NCBI RefSeq assembly: GCF_018260405.1
Contig: NZ_JAGLBG010000107.1
Location: 1 to 6,590, forward strand
DNA length: 6,590 nucleotides
DNA from: Deinococcus sp.
Lineage (GTDB): Bacteria; Deinococcota; Deinococci; Deinococcales; Deinococcaceae
Reading direction: 5' to 3'
Shown here piece by piece: positions 1-5,457 of this stretch (the stretch's first letter is position 1; each line of letters begins with the position of its first letter). The translations under genes and the position numbers were made by a program. Under the pieces are notes generated by a model. It did not search any database. It saw only the letters and a program-made list of their open reading frames with translations, and was not told the DNA's origin.

Positions 1-390
1 CGCCTGTATCCGCACAGTAGCCTCAACGATCAGCTGGAAGCGTTCATGCCTCAGCCACAGCTTGGCCTCAAGGAGCACGTCGATGCCCTGGTGTATGCGG
101 ACATGCATGAGGCCCTGCTGCTGGATGTCGAGGGCCGCCCGCTGATCAACTGTGGCAGCGTGGGCAATCCGCTCGACAGCACCCTGCCGTCGTACCTCAT
201 TCTGGAATTCGACGAGCATAGCCCCGCCCACAGCGCCAGTTTCGTGCGCCTGACGTATAACCGCGACGAGGAAATCAGAACCGCCGAGGCAAGCGACATG
301 CCGTTTATCAGGGAGTACGTGGCGGAATTGCTGACCGGGGCTTACCAGAAACGCCGGGCGCACAGTGCAGAGCTCCACAGTGGCATCTGA
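1..390 (+). CDS. Metallophosphoesterase family protein, C-terminal part (5' end outside the window)
   Basis: The reading frame is open from base 1 to the TGA at 388-390, so the start lies upstream; 129 residues are visible. The segment LINCGSVGNPLD, followed by an SYLILEFD strand, is the usual C-terminal signature of small calcineurin-like phosphoesterases (the NPGSVGQPRDG...SYAVLD pattern). These are two-metal phosphohydrolases, normally about 230-280 residues long, acting on phosphoesters that cannot be predicted from sequence. The stretch YADMHEALL occupies the place of the family's GH[TS]H metal-binding motif. It keeps the second His, but has Asp where the first His normally sits and Ala for Gly. 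The catalytic N-terminal motifs (DxHG, GD, GNHD) are not in view, so activity cannot be judged. The gene is convergent with the next one; the 83 bp between them show no hairpin followed by a T-run. The superfamily is fairly sure, the substrate unknown. Confidence 0.75.
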   Translation, partial: RLYPHSSLNDQLEAFMPQPQLGLKEHVDALVYADMHEALLLDVEGRPLINCGSVGNPLDSTLPSYLILEFDEHSPAHSASFVRLTYNRDEEIRTAEASDMPFIREYVAELLTGAYQKRRAHSAELHSGI

Positions 391-473
391 CACTGGGACG
401 TCTAACACTGAGCGTGCGCTGAGGCGGCCCGGGTCTCTATTCAGGGCTGGTGCCGGACAGTACCCGCAGAACT

Positions 474-1274
474 TCAACTGGTCAGTTCGCCCCGCTCGCG
501 CATAGCTGCTGCCAGTTTGGACGGTTCGAGCAGGCTGGCCTCGGCCCCGTAACGCTGCTTCACCGCCCGCTGCACGAACCAGATGGCGGCGGCGACTCCG
601 GCCAGGCTAATCAGCAGGCCCGGCACGCGCATGACAGCGTTCACCTCGGCAATCTGCTGGTTGAAGGCGTCCGAGCCGAACTTGGCTGTGACTCGCCCGT
701 AATTCACCGCGCTGTTGACCAGCCCCCCGATCAGATCGATCAGGGCAAAGGCCACGGTTCCGAGTACCAGCCCCCGGTGGATGCCAGGGTCGCGCATGGC
801 CTGCTGGGTGGCGGCGCGGTCGGTGTCGTTTTCACCGATGCTGGCGGCGTCCAGAAAAATGCGGAACAGCGGCACACGGGTGCCCGCGCTGATGAGGAAC
901 AGAACTGCCGTCAGATAGGAACGGGCGCTGTCCTTGACGGCGTACCAGAAGCCGTCCACGTACCAGAAGGCCAGTGCGCCGCTCATGAGTGCCCCGGCCC
1001 CGCCGATCAGGGCCACCGGGCTGACATTGCGGTTGACCAGGATGTCCCACATGACGTAGGCCACCGGAATGAGGGCCGCCACCAGATAAGCACGGATATT
1101 TCCAGCTTCACCGCTGCCCAGCAGACTGGAAATGCCGATGCCTTCGCCCAGCAGATTGGGATTCAGGATCAGAATTGGGATGAGCAGGGTGAAAATCAGG
1201 TCCCAGATCGTTCGGGGAATGCGGCGTTTGGGTCTGGCCGGACTGGGAACAGGGGTCGGGGCGGGGGCAGTCAT
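474..1274 (-). CDS. VC0807-like polytopic inner-membrane protein, 266 aa
   Basis: This is a membrane protein of unknown function. About six hydrophobic segments are visible, near residues 23-38, 61-80, 85-105, 117-133, 168-192 and 216-235, after a Pro/Ala- and Arg/Lys-rich N-terminus. The run IWDLIFTLLIPILILN, then ALIPVAYVMWDIL and an aromatic-rich FWYVDGFWYAVKD stretch, resembles the VC0807 family, which is distantly like the septation protein A (YciB) fold. That assignment is from memory of the pattern. I chose the ATG at 1274. The frame stays open to 1460, but those extra 62 residues are not hydrophobic-protein-like and run through the repeat element described separately. A -10-like GACAAT lies 7 nt before this ATG and there is no Shine-Dalgarno sequence, which suggests leaderless translation. 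The opposite-strand frame over 450-1301 is Gly/Gln/His-rich and looks like a shadow. Confidence 0.7.
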   Translation of the reverse strand: MTAPAPTPVPSPARPKRRIPRTIWDLIFTLLIPILILNPNLLGEGIGISSLLGSGEAGNIRAYLVAALIPVAYVMWDILVNRNVSPVALIGGAGALMSGALAFWYVDGFWYAVKDSARSYLTAVLFLISAGTRVPLFRIFLDAASIGENDTDRAATQQAMRDPGIHRGLVLGTVAFALIDLIGGLVNSAVNYGRVTAKFGSDAFNQQIAEVNAVMRVPGLLISLAGVAAAIWFVQRAVKQRYGAEASLLEPSKLAAAMRERGELTS

Positions 1275-1280
1275 CCAGTT

Positions 1281-1286
1281 TATTGT
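1281..1286 (-). promoter_or_regulatory. Candidate -10 element of the VC0807-like gene
   Basis: Read on the minus strand the hexamer is GACAAT, with 7 nt (AAACTGG) between it and the ATG at 1274. It matches the TANNNT consensus except at the first base. Its position fits the leaderless pattern seen at other genes here. No good -35 was found at 16-18 bp. Confidence 0.35.
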
Positions 1287-1292
1287 CTCACT

Positions 1293-1324
1293 CGGGCGTG
1301 AAAGCGTGATGGAACGGGCGTGAA
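1293..1324. repeat. 10-bp perfect direct repeat, 22-bp period, next to a gene start
   Basis: CGGGCGTGAA occurs at 1293-1302 and again at 1315-1324, separated by 12 bp. A partial copy, GCGTGA, lies between them at 1304-1309. The repeat begins 18 bp upstream of the ATG of the VC0807-like gene and covers the place where its -35 region would be. A 22-bp spacing puts both copies on the same face of the helix, as expected for a tandem regulator site, but no regulator is identified. Confidence 0.5.
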
Positions 1325-1333
1325 TGCAGGAGT

Positions 1334-1493
1334 TTAGAGCAGCTTGCATAATTACGCCATTTGTGGGAACCCATCCCAAACGGCCTCTTGACCAGAACAG
1401 CTTCTTGGTCAGAAAGGCACTCGTATGGGGCCTGCCCGCCCGCTCGGCATAAAAGACCACGTTGTTTGTGGCCTTTCATGCCAACTGCTCTAA
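1334..1493. mobile_element. Candidate MITE / short dispersed repeat (160 bp, imperfect terminal inverted repeats)
   Basis: The left end TTAGAGCAGCTTGCAT (1334-1349) and the reverse complement of the right end, TTAGAGCAGTTGGCAT (from 1478-1493), match at 14 of 16 positions. No transposase is encoded. The interior contains further short hairpins: 1452-1460/1468-1476, and TGACCA/TGGTCA at 1389-1394/1406-1411. If the repeats are taken as starting at GAGCAG, each end is flanked by TA (1335-1336 and 1491-1492), the target duplication produced by IS630/Tc1-type transposases. Deinococcus genomes are known to carry short non-coding dispersed repeats. That this is one of them is inference, because no second copy lies in the window. 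The right end overlaps the chelatase stop codon. Confidence 0.5.
1451..1476 (-). terminator. Probable intrinsic terminator of the chelatase gene
   Basis: On the minus strand AAAGGCCAC (1476-1468) pairs with GTGGTCTTT (1460-1452): a 9-bp stem with one G-U pair and a 7-nt loop. The T-run TTTT overlaps the end of the stem and is followed by ATGCC. It lies 14 nt beyond the chelatase stop codon and inside the candidate MITE, so the repeat may supply the transcription end. The T-tract is short, so efficiency is uncertain. Confidence 0.5.
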
Positions 1494-2890
1494 GTGCCTG
1501 CCTCCTGCTTACGCTGCTTTTGCCAGTCGCGCACGGCGGCGACCAGATAGGTGCAGGCCTCGGCACAGGGCAGGCCCCCCGGCACCCCTTCCAGAAAGGT
1601 GCGGGTCAGGGGTTCAGCGGCCCACAGGCGGCTGCGCAGGCACTGGCTACAGACGGTTGCAGCCACCTGTTCGACCTGGGCGCTGCTGACCTTCTGCACC
1701 CTGGCATACAGCCCGGTCTGACGGCGGGCAGTGGTCGGCCAGGGCGTGAAGTGCAGCGTGCGGCAGGTGTAGGCGTGGGTTTCTTCCACGGCGGCGGGGT
1801 ACACGTACTGAAGAACCCGGCGCAGGTCGTGTGCGCCCACCACAGCCCGCCAGTGCCTCGGCATGTTCCGGAAAGTCCTAACAGGCCGGTATGTGCCGCT
1901 GTCATCAAAACGGATGCGGTCACGCAGCCCCTCGGGGGTCACGTAGGTGGTCAGTTCGTTGGCGGCGCGGCCTTCGTCGAGCACGTGGCGCAGTTCGTAC
2001 AGGTTGCCGTGGGGCACGATCAGCACCTCGCCCACGCGCAGGCCCTGGCTGGCCCGTTCACCCAAGGTATTCCACGCCTCGACCAGCGTGTGGTCAAGGT
2101 CGCCGCCACTGCTTTGCTGGCTGGCTTCCTCAGCGATCTGGAAGATAACCTGGGCCACTGCTGGGTGCGTTCCGACCGGCCCGGCGTAGTAGATCGTCTG
2201 GGGGGCGTGGGGCGTGGCGGTGAAGGTGGTCTGTTGACCCGAAAGGTTCAGATCCTCGGGAATGGTTTCCTGGGTATGCCAGCCTTCGGAGGCAAAAAAG
2301 GGCACCACGATGATACGCGGGGCCTGAATCCGGCTGGCCCAGTCGGTCACCTTCGGTTCCTCGTCTAGAAAAAGGGCGTGTACCTCGGCAAACAGTCCCA
2401 GTTCACGGAGCGCCGCCGCGTTCTGATGGATGACGCGGTTGCTGTTCTCGTTGCGGGTGGTGCCGTGGCCCAGCACGATCAGGGCCGTATCCTGGGCGCT
2501 GAACTCCGGGAGGGCCTCGCGTGCCCGTTCCAGAATGACCTGCTGCATGGCCGGATGCACGCCGTAGGGCAGGGTATAGCGCACCGTGTGTCCGCCAATG
2601 ACCCGCGCGATCCCGCCGGGCGGCACTGGCCCCTGGTGGCCCAGACCCAGTTCGCGTGGAATGACGGTTTCGGTGAAATAGCCCTCCGAAATAAACATGG
2701 GAATCACCGTGACATCGGTGCTACTGGTCGTGCGGAGCACCTGGCGCAGCGAGGGTTCTTCTTTCCAGTAACTTTCGATGACCTCACCGAAAAGCCCGCG
2801 CTGCCGCAGCAGTTCCGCGTACCGGTAGACCGCAGAGGCCGAATCCCCATTGAGGTGAGAGCCGTGACCGACCAGCACGAGCGAGCGCAT
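1490..2890 (-). CDS. DR2241-like sirohydrochlorin/cobalt chelatase (CbiX), two chelatase domains plus C-terminal Cys-rich domain, 466 aa
   Basis: This is a cytoplasmic class II chelatase that likely inserts cobalt or iron into sirohydrochlorin on the route to cobalamin or siroheme. Domain 1 (about 1-125) begins SLVLVGHGSHLN with His9. Domain 2 (about 134-255) carries LGHGTTRNENS with His142. The second family His (G-x-H before an acidic/IP stretch) is present only in domain 2, as SEGWH205TQETIP; domain 1 has SEGYF72TETVIP. Domain 2 is therefore the likelier catalytic half. Residues about 265-400 are extra, and the C-terminus has CSQC (414, 417) and CAEAC (442, 446), plus Cys376, able to hold an Fe-S cluster. 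This architecture matches D. radiodurans DR2241, a known structure with chelatase-like and added domains; Pfam, as I recall, has a 4Fe-4S domain named after it. I chose ATG 2890 over a GTG three codons upstream because TACAGT lies 7 nt before the ATG and MRSLVLVGHG is the usual N-terminus. The stop TAG falls in the repeat element. The exact metal is not decided by sequence. Confidence 0.88.
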   Translation of the reverse strand: MRSLVLVGHGSHLNGDSASAVYRYAELLRQRGLFGEVIESYWKEEPSLRQVLRTTSSTDVTVIPMFISEGYFTETVIPRELGLGHQGPVPPGGIARVIGGHTVRYTLPYGVHPAMQQVILERAREALPEFSAQDTALIVLGHGTTRNENSNRVIHQNAAALRELGLFAEVHALFLDEEPKVTDWASRIQAPRIIVVPFFASEGWHTQETIPEDLNLSGQQTTFTATPHAPQTIYYAGPVGTHPAVAQVIFQIAEEASQQSSGGDLDHTLVEAWNTLGERASQGLRVGEVLIVPHGNLYELRHVLDEGRAANELTTYVTPEGLRDRIRFDDSGTYRPVRTFRNMPRHWRAVVGAHDLRRVLQYVYPAAVEETHAYTCRTLHFTPWPTTARRQTGLYARVQKVSSAQVEQVAATVCSQCLRSRLWAAEPLTRTFLEGVPGGLPCAEACTYLVAAVRDWQKQRKQEAGT

Positions 2891-2897
2891 AACGGCC

Positions 2898-2903
2898 ACT
2901 GTA
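2898..2903 (-). promoter_or_regulatory. Candidate -10 element of the chelatase gene (leaderless)
   Basis: TACAGT on the minus strand lies exactly 7 nt (GGCCGTT) before the ATG at 2890. No Shine-Dalgarno sequence precedes that ATG. The pattern fits a transcript starting at or very near the A of the ATG. No convincing -35 was seen. Confidence 0.5.
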
Positions 2904-2968
2904 GAGCATGCCGCAGAGGATGTGGGCCGGGTACGGATAAGACCGTATAAAGCGTGCCCTCACCCGCC

Positions 2969-3025
2969 TTAAGCCGCACCTCTTTAGGGTTAAAGGCGCA
3001 TAAAAGTACAAACGCACTTTAAGCC
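2969..3025. repeat. Short repeats in the divergent intergenic region before the EF-hand gene
   Basis: TTAAGCC occurs at 2969-2975 and 3019-3025, exactly 50 bp apart. Between the copies is an inverted repeat, CTTTA (2982-2986) and TAAAG (2991-2995), with a 4-bp spacer. This AT-richer patch must hold the EF-hand gene promoter, but no -35/-10 pair stands out; TACAAA at 3007-3012 is the best -10. The repeats are short and could be chance. Confidence 0.3.
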
Positions 3026-3027
3026 TC

Positions 3028-3034
3028 AGGAGGT
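3028..3034 (+). promoter_or_regulatory. Strong Shine-Dalgarno of the EF-hand gene
   Basis: AGGAGGT lies 5 nt before the ATG at 3040, a near-perfect anti-16S match. It fixes the start codon. It contrasts with the apparently leaderless neighbours and suggests that this small protein is translated strongly from a leadered mRNA. Confidence 0.85.
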
Positions 3035-3039
3035 AAGAC

Positions 3040-3471
3040 ATGTTCTTCGATCAGACTGACCGCCACCAGCAAATGGCCAACGCCGCCGACCCCCGCGACA
3101 CCAACGGTGATGGGGTCGTCAGCCCCCAGGAAGCCGCCGCTTATATTCAGGATTACATGCGCAGCGCCTCGCCCGAGGAGCGCAACCAGATTCTGAAGGA
3201 CTACGTCAGCGGTCTGTCGCCCGAGCAGCGCCAGCAGGTGGGCAGCGCCATTGTCCAGAGTCCGGCGAACCCCGTGCAGGCTGTCAACCACCAGGACGAC
3301 ACCGACCTCGTAAACGCCTACACCCAGGTGGCTCAGGCCCAGCCGCAGCCCCAGGGGCCCAGTCCGCTCGAAGCCGCCTTTGCGCCCGGCGGCGCCCTGG
3401 GCAATCCGCTGATTAAAGCTGGCCTGGTGGGCCTCGCCGCCGCGATCGGCAGCCGGATGCTCCGCTCGTAA
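3040..3471 (+). CDS. Small EF-hand protein with C-terminal hydrophobic segment, 143 aa
   Basis: The function is not known; it probably binds Ca2+. Residues 20-31, DTNGDGVVSPQE, form a canonical 12-residue EF-hand loop, with Asp1, Asn3, Asp5, Gly6, Val8, Ser9 and Glu12 in the consensus places. It is followed by a helix-like AAAYIQDYMRS. Only one loop is seen, so pairing would have to come from dimerisation or from a dockerin-like use. The middle (44-85) is polar and likely helical (SPEERNQILKDYVSGLSPEQR). Residues 95-110 are Gln/Pro-rich. Residues 117-141 (GALGNPLIKAGLVGLAAAIG...) are Gly/Ala/Leu-rich, like a glycine-zipper or short membrane-active segment. There is no N-terminal signal peptide. 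A strong Shine-Dalgarno sequence and a terminator frame it as a single-gene unit. The gene is certain; any role beyond Ca2+ binding is not. Confidence 0.85.
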   Translation: MFFDQTDRHQQMANAADPRDTNGDGVVSPQEAAAYIQDYMRSASPEERNQILKDYVSGLSPEQRQQVGSAIVQSPANPVQAVNHQDDTDLVNAYTQVAQAQPQPQGPSPLEAAFAPGGALGNPLIKAGLVGLAAAIGSRMLRS

Positions 3472-3490
3472 TTTCCGCCCTCTGAATGTA

Positions 3491-3517
3491 AAGGCCGCCC
3501 CCTATGGGCGGTTTTTT
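3491..3517 (+). terminator. Intrinsic terminator after the EF-hand gene
   Basis: CCGCCC (3495-3500) and GGGCGG (3506-3511) form a GC stem around a 5-nt loop (CCTAT), followed directly by six T (3512-3517). It lies about 20 nt after the TAA stop. This is a textbook Rho-independent terminator on the plus strand, and it insulates the M20 peptidase gene. Confidence 0.92.
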
Positions 3518-3563
3518 ACGGCTGGCCGGGTCAGTCGCCTTCCGTTGGCGGTGTCCTGGCAGT

Positions 3564-3569
3564 TACAAT
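3564..3569 (+). promoter_or_regulatory. Candidate -10 element of the M20 peptidase gene (leaderless)
   Basis: TACAAT lies 8 nt (CGCACGCG) before the ATG at 3578, with no Shine-Dalgarno sequence between. It favours this ATG over the in-frame TTG at 3545, which lies upstream of the -10 itself. The -35 region is weak. Confidence 0.5.
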
Positions 3570-3577
3570 CGCACGCG

Positions 3578-4681
3578 ATGCCCATTTCTTATCTGTCGCG
3601 TATCGCTCAGACTTCTGCGCCAACGTTTGATGAAACGCGCCGGGCAGCCCTGATTACGGAACTTTGGGAAGAGCTGGGGTACAGCTGCGAGAGAGACGAG
3701 GTCGGCAACGTGGTGACCCGGATCGTTCCGCCGGGTACCGAGGGCCGCCCGGCCCTGCTGATTCTGGCGCACCTGGACACGGTTTTTCCGCTCGAAACCG
3801 ATGTGACGGTGCGCGAGGACAATGGTCGGCTGATCGGCCCCGGTGTCGGGGACAACAGCGCCAGTCTGGCGGTCGTTACGGCCTTTTTGCGTGAGCTGCG
3901 CGGGTGCACCGACTTGCTGACCCGGCCCCTGTGGGTAGCTGCCAACGTGTGTGAAGAAGGTCTGGGCGATTTGCGCGGCGCAAAATATCTGCTGGCCCAG
4001 CACCGCCAATCGCTCGGGGCGCTGCTGGCAATCGACGGGTATTTGGGGGTAGCGGTGACGCAGGGCGTGGGCGTGCGGCGTTACCGCGCCGTGTTTGCTG
4101 GGCCGGGGGGACATTCCTGGGGCGACCAGGGGCCGAGTGCGCTGCACGCGCTGGGGCGGGCCATCAGTGGCCTGTACGACTTGCGCCTGCCGCCTACGCC
4201 GCGCACCACCCTGAACGTCGGGCTGGCCTCGGGGGGCAACAGCATCAACTCTATCGCTGCCGGGGCCGAGCTGCTGCTCGATCTGCGTTCGCTGGATGCC
4301 AAACTTCTGGAAGACCTTGCCGCCCGCGCCCAGGACGTGATTTTCAAGGCGGCCCAGAAAGCGGATGTCAGTGTTACGCTCGAACAGGTCGGAGACCGCC
4401 CCGGCGGGGACCTCAATTCGGGCCGTCTGCTGGAAATGGCGCAGCTGGCGACCCGTGAGGCGCGGCTGGGCGACCAGAGACCAGGCGACCTGAGACTGGC
4501 CGCCAGCAGCACCGACGCCAACGCCGCCGTGCCGCATGGCCTTCCGGCGCTAACGCTCGGGGTCTACCGGGGCGGCAACGCCCACCGCCTGGAAGAGTGG
4601 GTGCAGCTGAGCAGCCTGCCGACAGGGTTGCAACTGCTCCGCCGGGTCGTGGACTTGTACCAGCAGCGTCCACTGGCCTGA
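3578..4681 (+). CDS. M20-family metallopeptidase (tripeptide aminopeptidase / deacylase-like), 367 aa
   Basis: This is a cytoplasmic zinc-dependent hydrolase that cleaves peptides or N-acyl amino acids. The full set of M20 residues is visible: AHLDTVFP gives His65 and Asp67; GPGVGDNSAS gives bridging Asp92; NVCEEGLGD gives Glu126 (general base) and Glu127; AIDG gives Asp153; and RGGNAH gives His336. The lid/dimerisation domain (about 165-275) starts with AVFAGPGGHSWGDQGPSALHAL and includes His179. The late SSTDANAAVPHGLPALTLG segment is closest to PepT-like M20 members (GSTDANVPLxxGIPAV). Length is normal and all ligands are present, so it should be active. The exact substrate (tripeptide, dipeptide, acyl-amino acid) cannot be set from sequence. 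The start is ATG 3578 because of the TACAAT 8 nt upstream. The frame on the opposite strand (3563-4537) is a GC-bias shadow. Confidence 0.88.
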   Translation: MPISYLSRIAQTSAPTFDETRRAALITELWEELGYSCERDEVGNVVTRIVPPGTEGRPALLILAHLDTVFPLETDVTVREDNGRLIGPGVGDNSASLAVVTAFLRELRGCTDLLTRPLWVAANVCEEGLGDLRGAKYLLAQHRQSLGALLAIDGYLGVAVTQGVGVRRYRAVFAGPGGHSWGDQGPSALHALGRAISGLYDLRLPPTPRTTLNVGLASGGNSINSIAAGAELLLDLRSLDAKLLEDLAARAQDVIFKAAQKADVSVTLEQVGDRPGGDLNSGRLLEMAQLATREARLGDQRPGDLRLAASSTDANAAVPHGLPALTLGVYRGGNAHRLEEWVQLSSLPTGLQLLRRVVDLYQQRPLA

Positions 4682-4706
4682 ATCCGCCGACGCTTACGGC
4701 TTCAGG
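4677..4706. other. Inverted repeat spanning both convergent stop codons
   Basis: CCTGAA (4677-4682) and TTCAGG (4701-4706) are perfect complements, with an inner GCCG/CGGC pair (4686-4689/4697-4700). The hairpin covers the M20 stop (TGA) and the carbonic anhydrase stop (TAA) in a 12-bp gap. It could act as a bidirectional transcript end, but it lacks a T-run on either strand. Confidence 0.35.
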
Positions 4707-5422
4707 TCCTCCGGCTCAATCAGAAAGTCCACCGCGCCCGAGCCGATCTCATAGAAGCCCCCGATCACCCGAATCTGGCCGCTGGCCTCGGCTTCCATAA
4801 TCACTTTCTGTTCGCGCAGGATGTTGACCTGACGGCGCACGTTGTTGATGACCGCCTCGCGCATCCGGGCCTTCTTGTCGCGGATTGGTGGCAGACGCTC
4901 GACACTGGGACGAATGCGGGCGATGATCTTTTGCAGGTTTTCCGGTTCCAGAGCGATCTGTTCGGGGGACAGCAGCGCCGAAGCCACCGCGCCGCAGCCC
5001 TCGTGCCCCATGACCACGATCAGATGCACGTCGAGGTGGCGGATGGCGTATTCCAGCGTGCCCAGCCCCGATTCCCCAACCACGTTACCTGCTACGCGCA
5101 CCACGAACAGCTGCCCGAAGCCCTGGTCGAACACCAGTTCCACCGGCACGCGACTGTCTGAGCAGGCCAGAATGGCGGCAAAAGGCGTCTGCCCCATGAT
5201 CTGGGCGCGGCGTTCGTTGGCTCCCAGTTCGGGACGCCCCGCCTCCCCGCTGAAAAAGCGGGCGTTGCCGTCTTGTAGGGCGCGGATGGCGTCTTCGGGG
5301 GTACTGACATCGGCGTTTTTCAGGTCGGCGATGTCTTGCATGCTGGCCCCGCGCCGAATGGCGTCCAGCACGCGCCGCTTCAGTTCTCCGGGCAGCAGTT
5401 CCGGGATAGGGTCGTGGTTCAT
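4694..5422 (-). CDS. Beta-class carbonic anhydrase, 242 aa
   Basis: This is a zinc enzyme catalysing reversible hydration of CO2 to bicarbonate in the cytoplasm, supplying bicarbonate for carboxylations and pH balance. The signature ACSDSRVPVELVFDQGFGQL gives Cys87 (Zn), the Asp89-Arg91 dyad and the following loop; MGHEGCGAV gives His140 and Cys143 (Zn). RVAGNVV and the TLEYAIRHL helix are also standard. The N-terminal 40 residues (PGELKRRVLDAIRRGASMQDIADL) are charged and helical, an extension before the conserved DAIRALQDGNARF start of the core. No signal peptide is seen. The start is ATG 5422, with TAACAT 6 nt upstream and no Shine-Dalgarno sequence. The gene is convergent with the M20 gene and divergent, by 35 bp, from the small gene at 5458. 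Confidence 0.93.
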   Translation of the reverse strand: MNHDPIPELLPGELKRRVLDAIRRGASMQDIADLKNADVSTPEDAIRALQDGNARFFSGEAGRPELGANERRAQIMGQTPFAAILACSDSRVPVELVFDQGFGQLFVVRVAGNVVGESGLGTLEYAIRHLDVHLIVVMGHEGCGAVASALLSPEQIALEPENLQKIIARIRPSVERLPPIRDKKARMREAVINNVRRQVNILREQKVIMEAEASGQIRVIGGFYEIGSGAVDFLIEPEDLKP

Positions 5423-5428
5423 GGCCGT

Positions 5429-5434
5429 ATGTTA
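5429..5434 (-). promoter_or_regulatory. Candidate -10 element of the carbonic anhydrase gene (leaderless)
   Basis: On the minus strand TAACAT lies 6 nt (ACGGCC) before the ATG at 5422, without a Shine-Dalgarno sequence. Only 11 bp separate it from the opposing -10 of the gene at 5458, so the two promoters must overlap and may compete. Confidence 0.45.
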
Positions 5435-5445
5435 GCGGCCTGCCT

Positions 5446-5451
5446 TAAGCT
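5446..5451 (+). promoter_or_regulatory. Candidate -10 element of the small gene at 5458 (leaderless)
   Basis: TAAGCT lies 6 nt (AGGGGA) before the GTG at 5458. The purine run AGGGGA touches the start codon and is too close to serve as a Shine-Dalgarno sequence, so leaderless initiation at GTG is more likely. Confidence 0.4.
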
Positions 5452-5457
5452 AGGGGA

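Noticed and set aside
391..473. Possible terminator in the convergent gap after the metallophosphoesterase
   Set aside because: Only 4-bp stems and no T-run on either strand.
450..1301. Long plus-strand open frame (283 aa) over the VC0807-like gene
   Set aside because: Its product is rich in Gly, Gln, His and Asp with no domain, while the minus strand gives a coherent multi-span membrane protein. It is a high-GC shadow.
1389..1411. TGACCA/TGGTCA inverted repeat as an operator or terminator
   Set aside because: No T-run and no adjacent promoter of its own. It is better seen as internal structure of the candidate MITE.
1275..1460. N-terminal extension of the VC0807-like protein to an ATG at 1460
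   Set aside because: The added 62 residues are not family-like, run through the candidate repeat element, and would start inside the terminator hairpin. ATG 1274 with its -10 motif is better.
1361..2368. Plus-strand open frame (335 aa) over the chelatase gene
   Set aside because: Antisense to a gene with clear catalytic motifs. The translation has no recognisable domain and no supported start.
3545..3577. TTG start 11 codons upstream for the M20 peptidase
   Set aside because: It lies upstream of the TACAAT -10 motif, so it would not be on the leaderless transcript, and the added residues match nothing in the family.
3563..4537. Minus-strand open frame (324 aa) over the M20 peptidase
   Set aside because: The plus strand carries the full M20 motif set; the antisense product is Gln/Arg-rich noise.
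4842..5435. Plus-strand open frame (197 aa) over carbonic anhydrase
   Set aside because: Ser/Arg/Met-rich shadow of a gene with intact beta-carbonic anhydrase residues.
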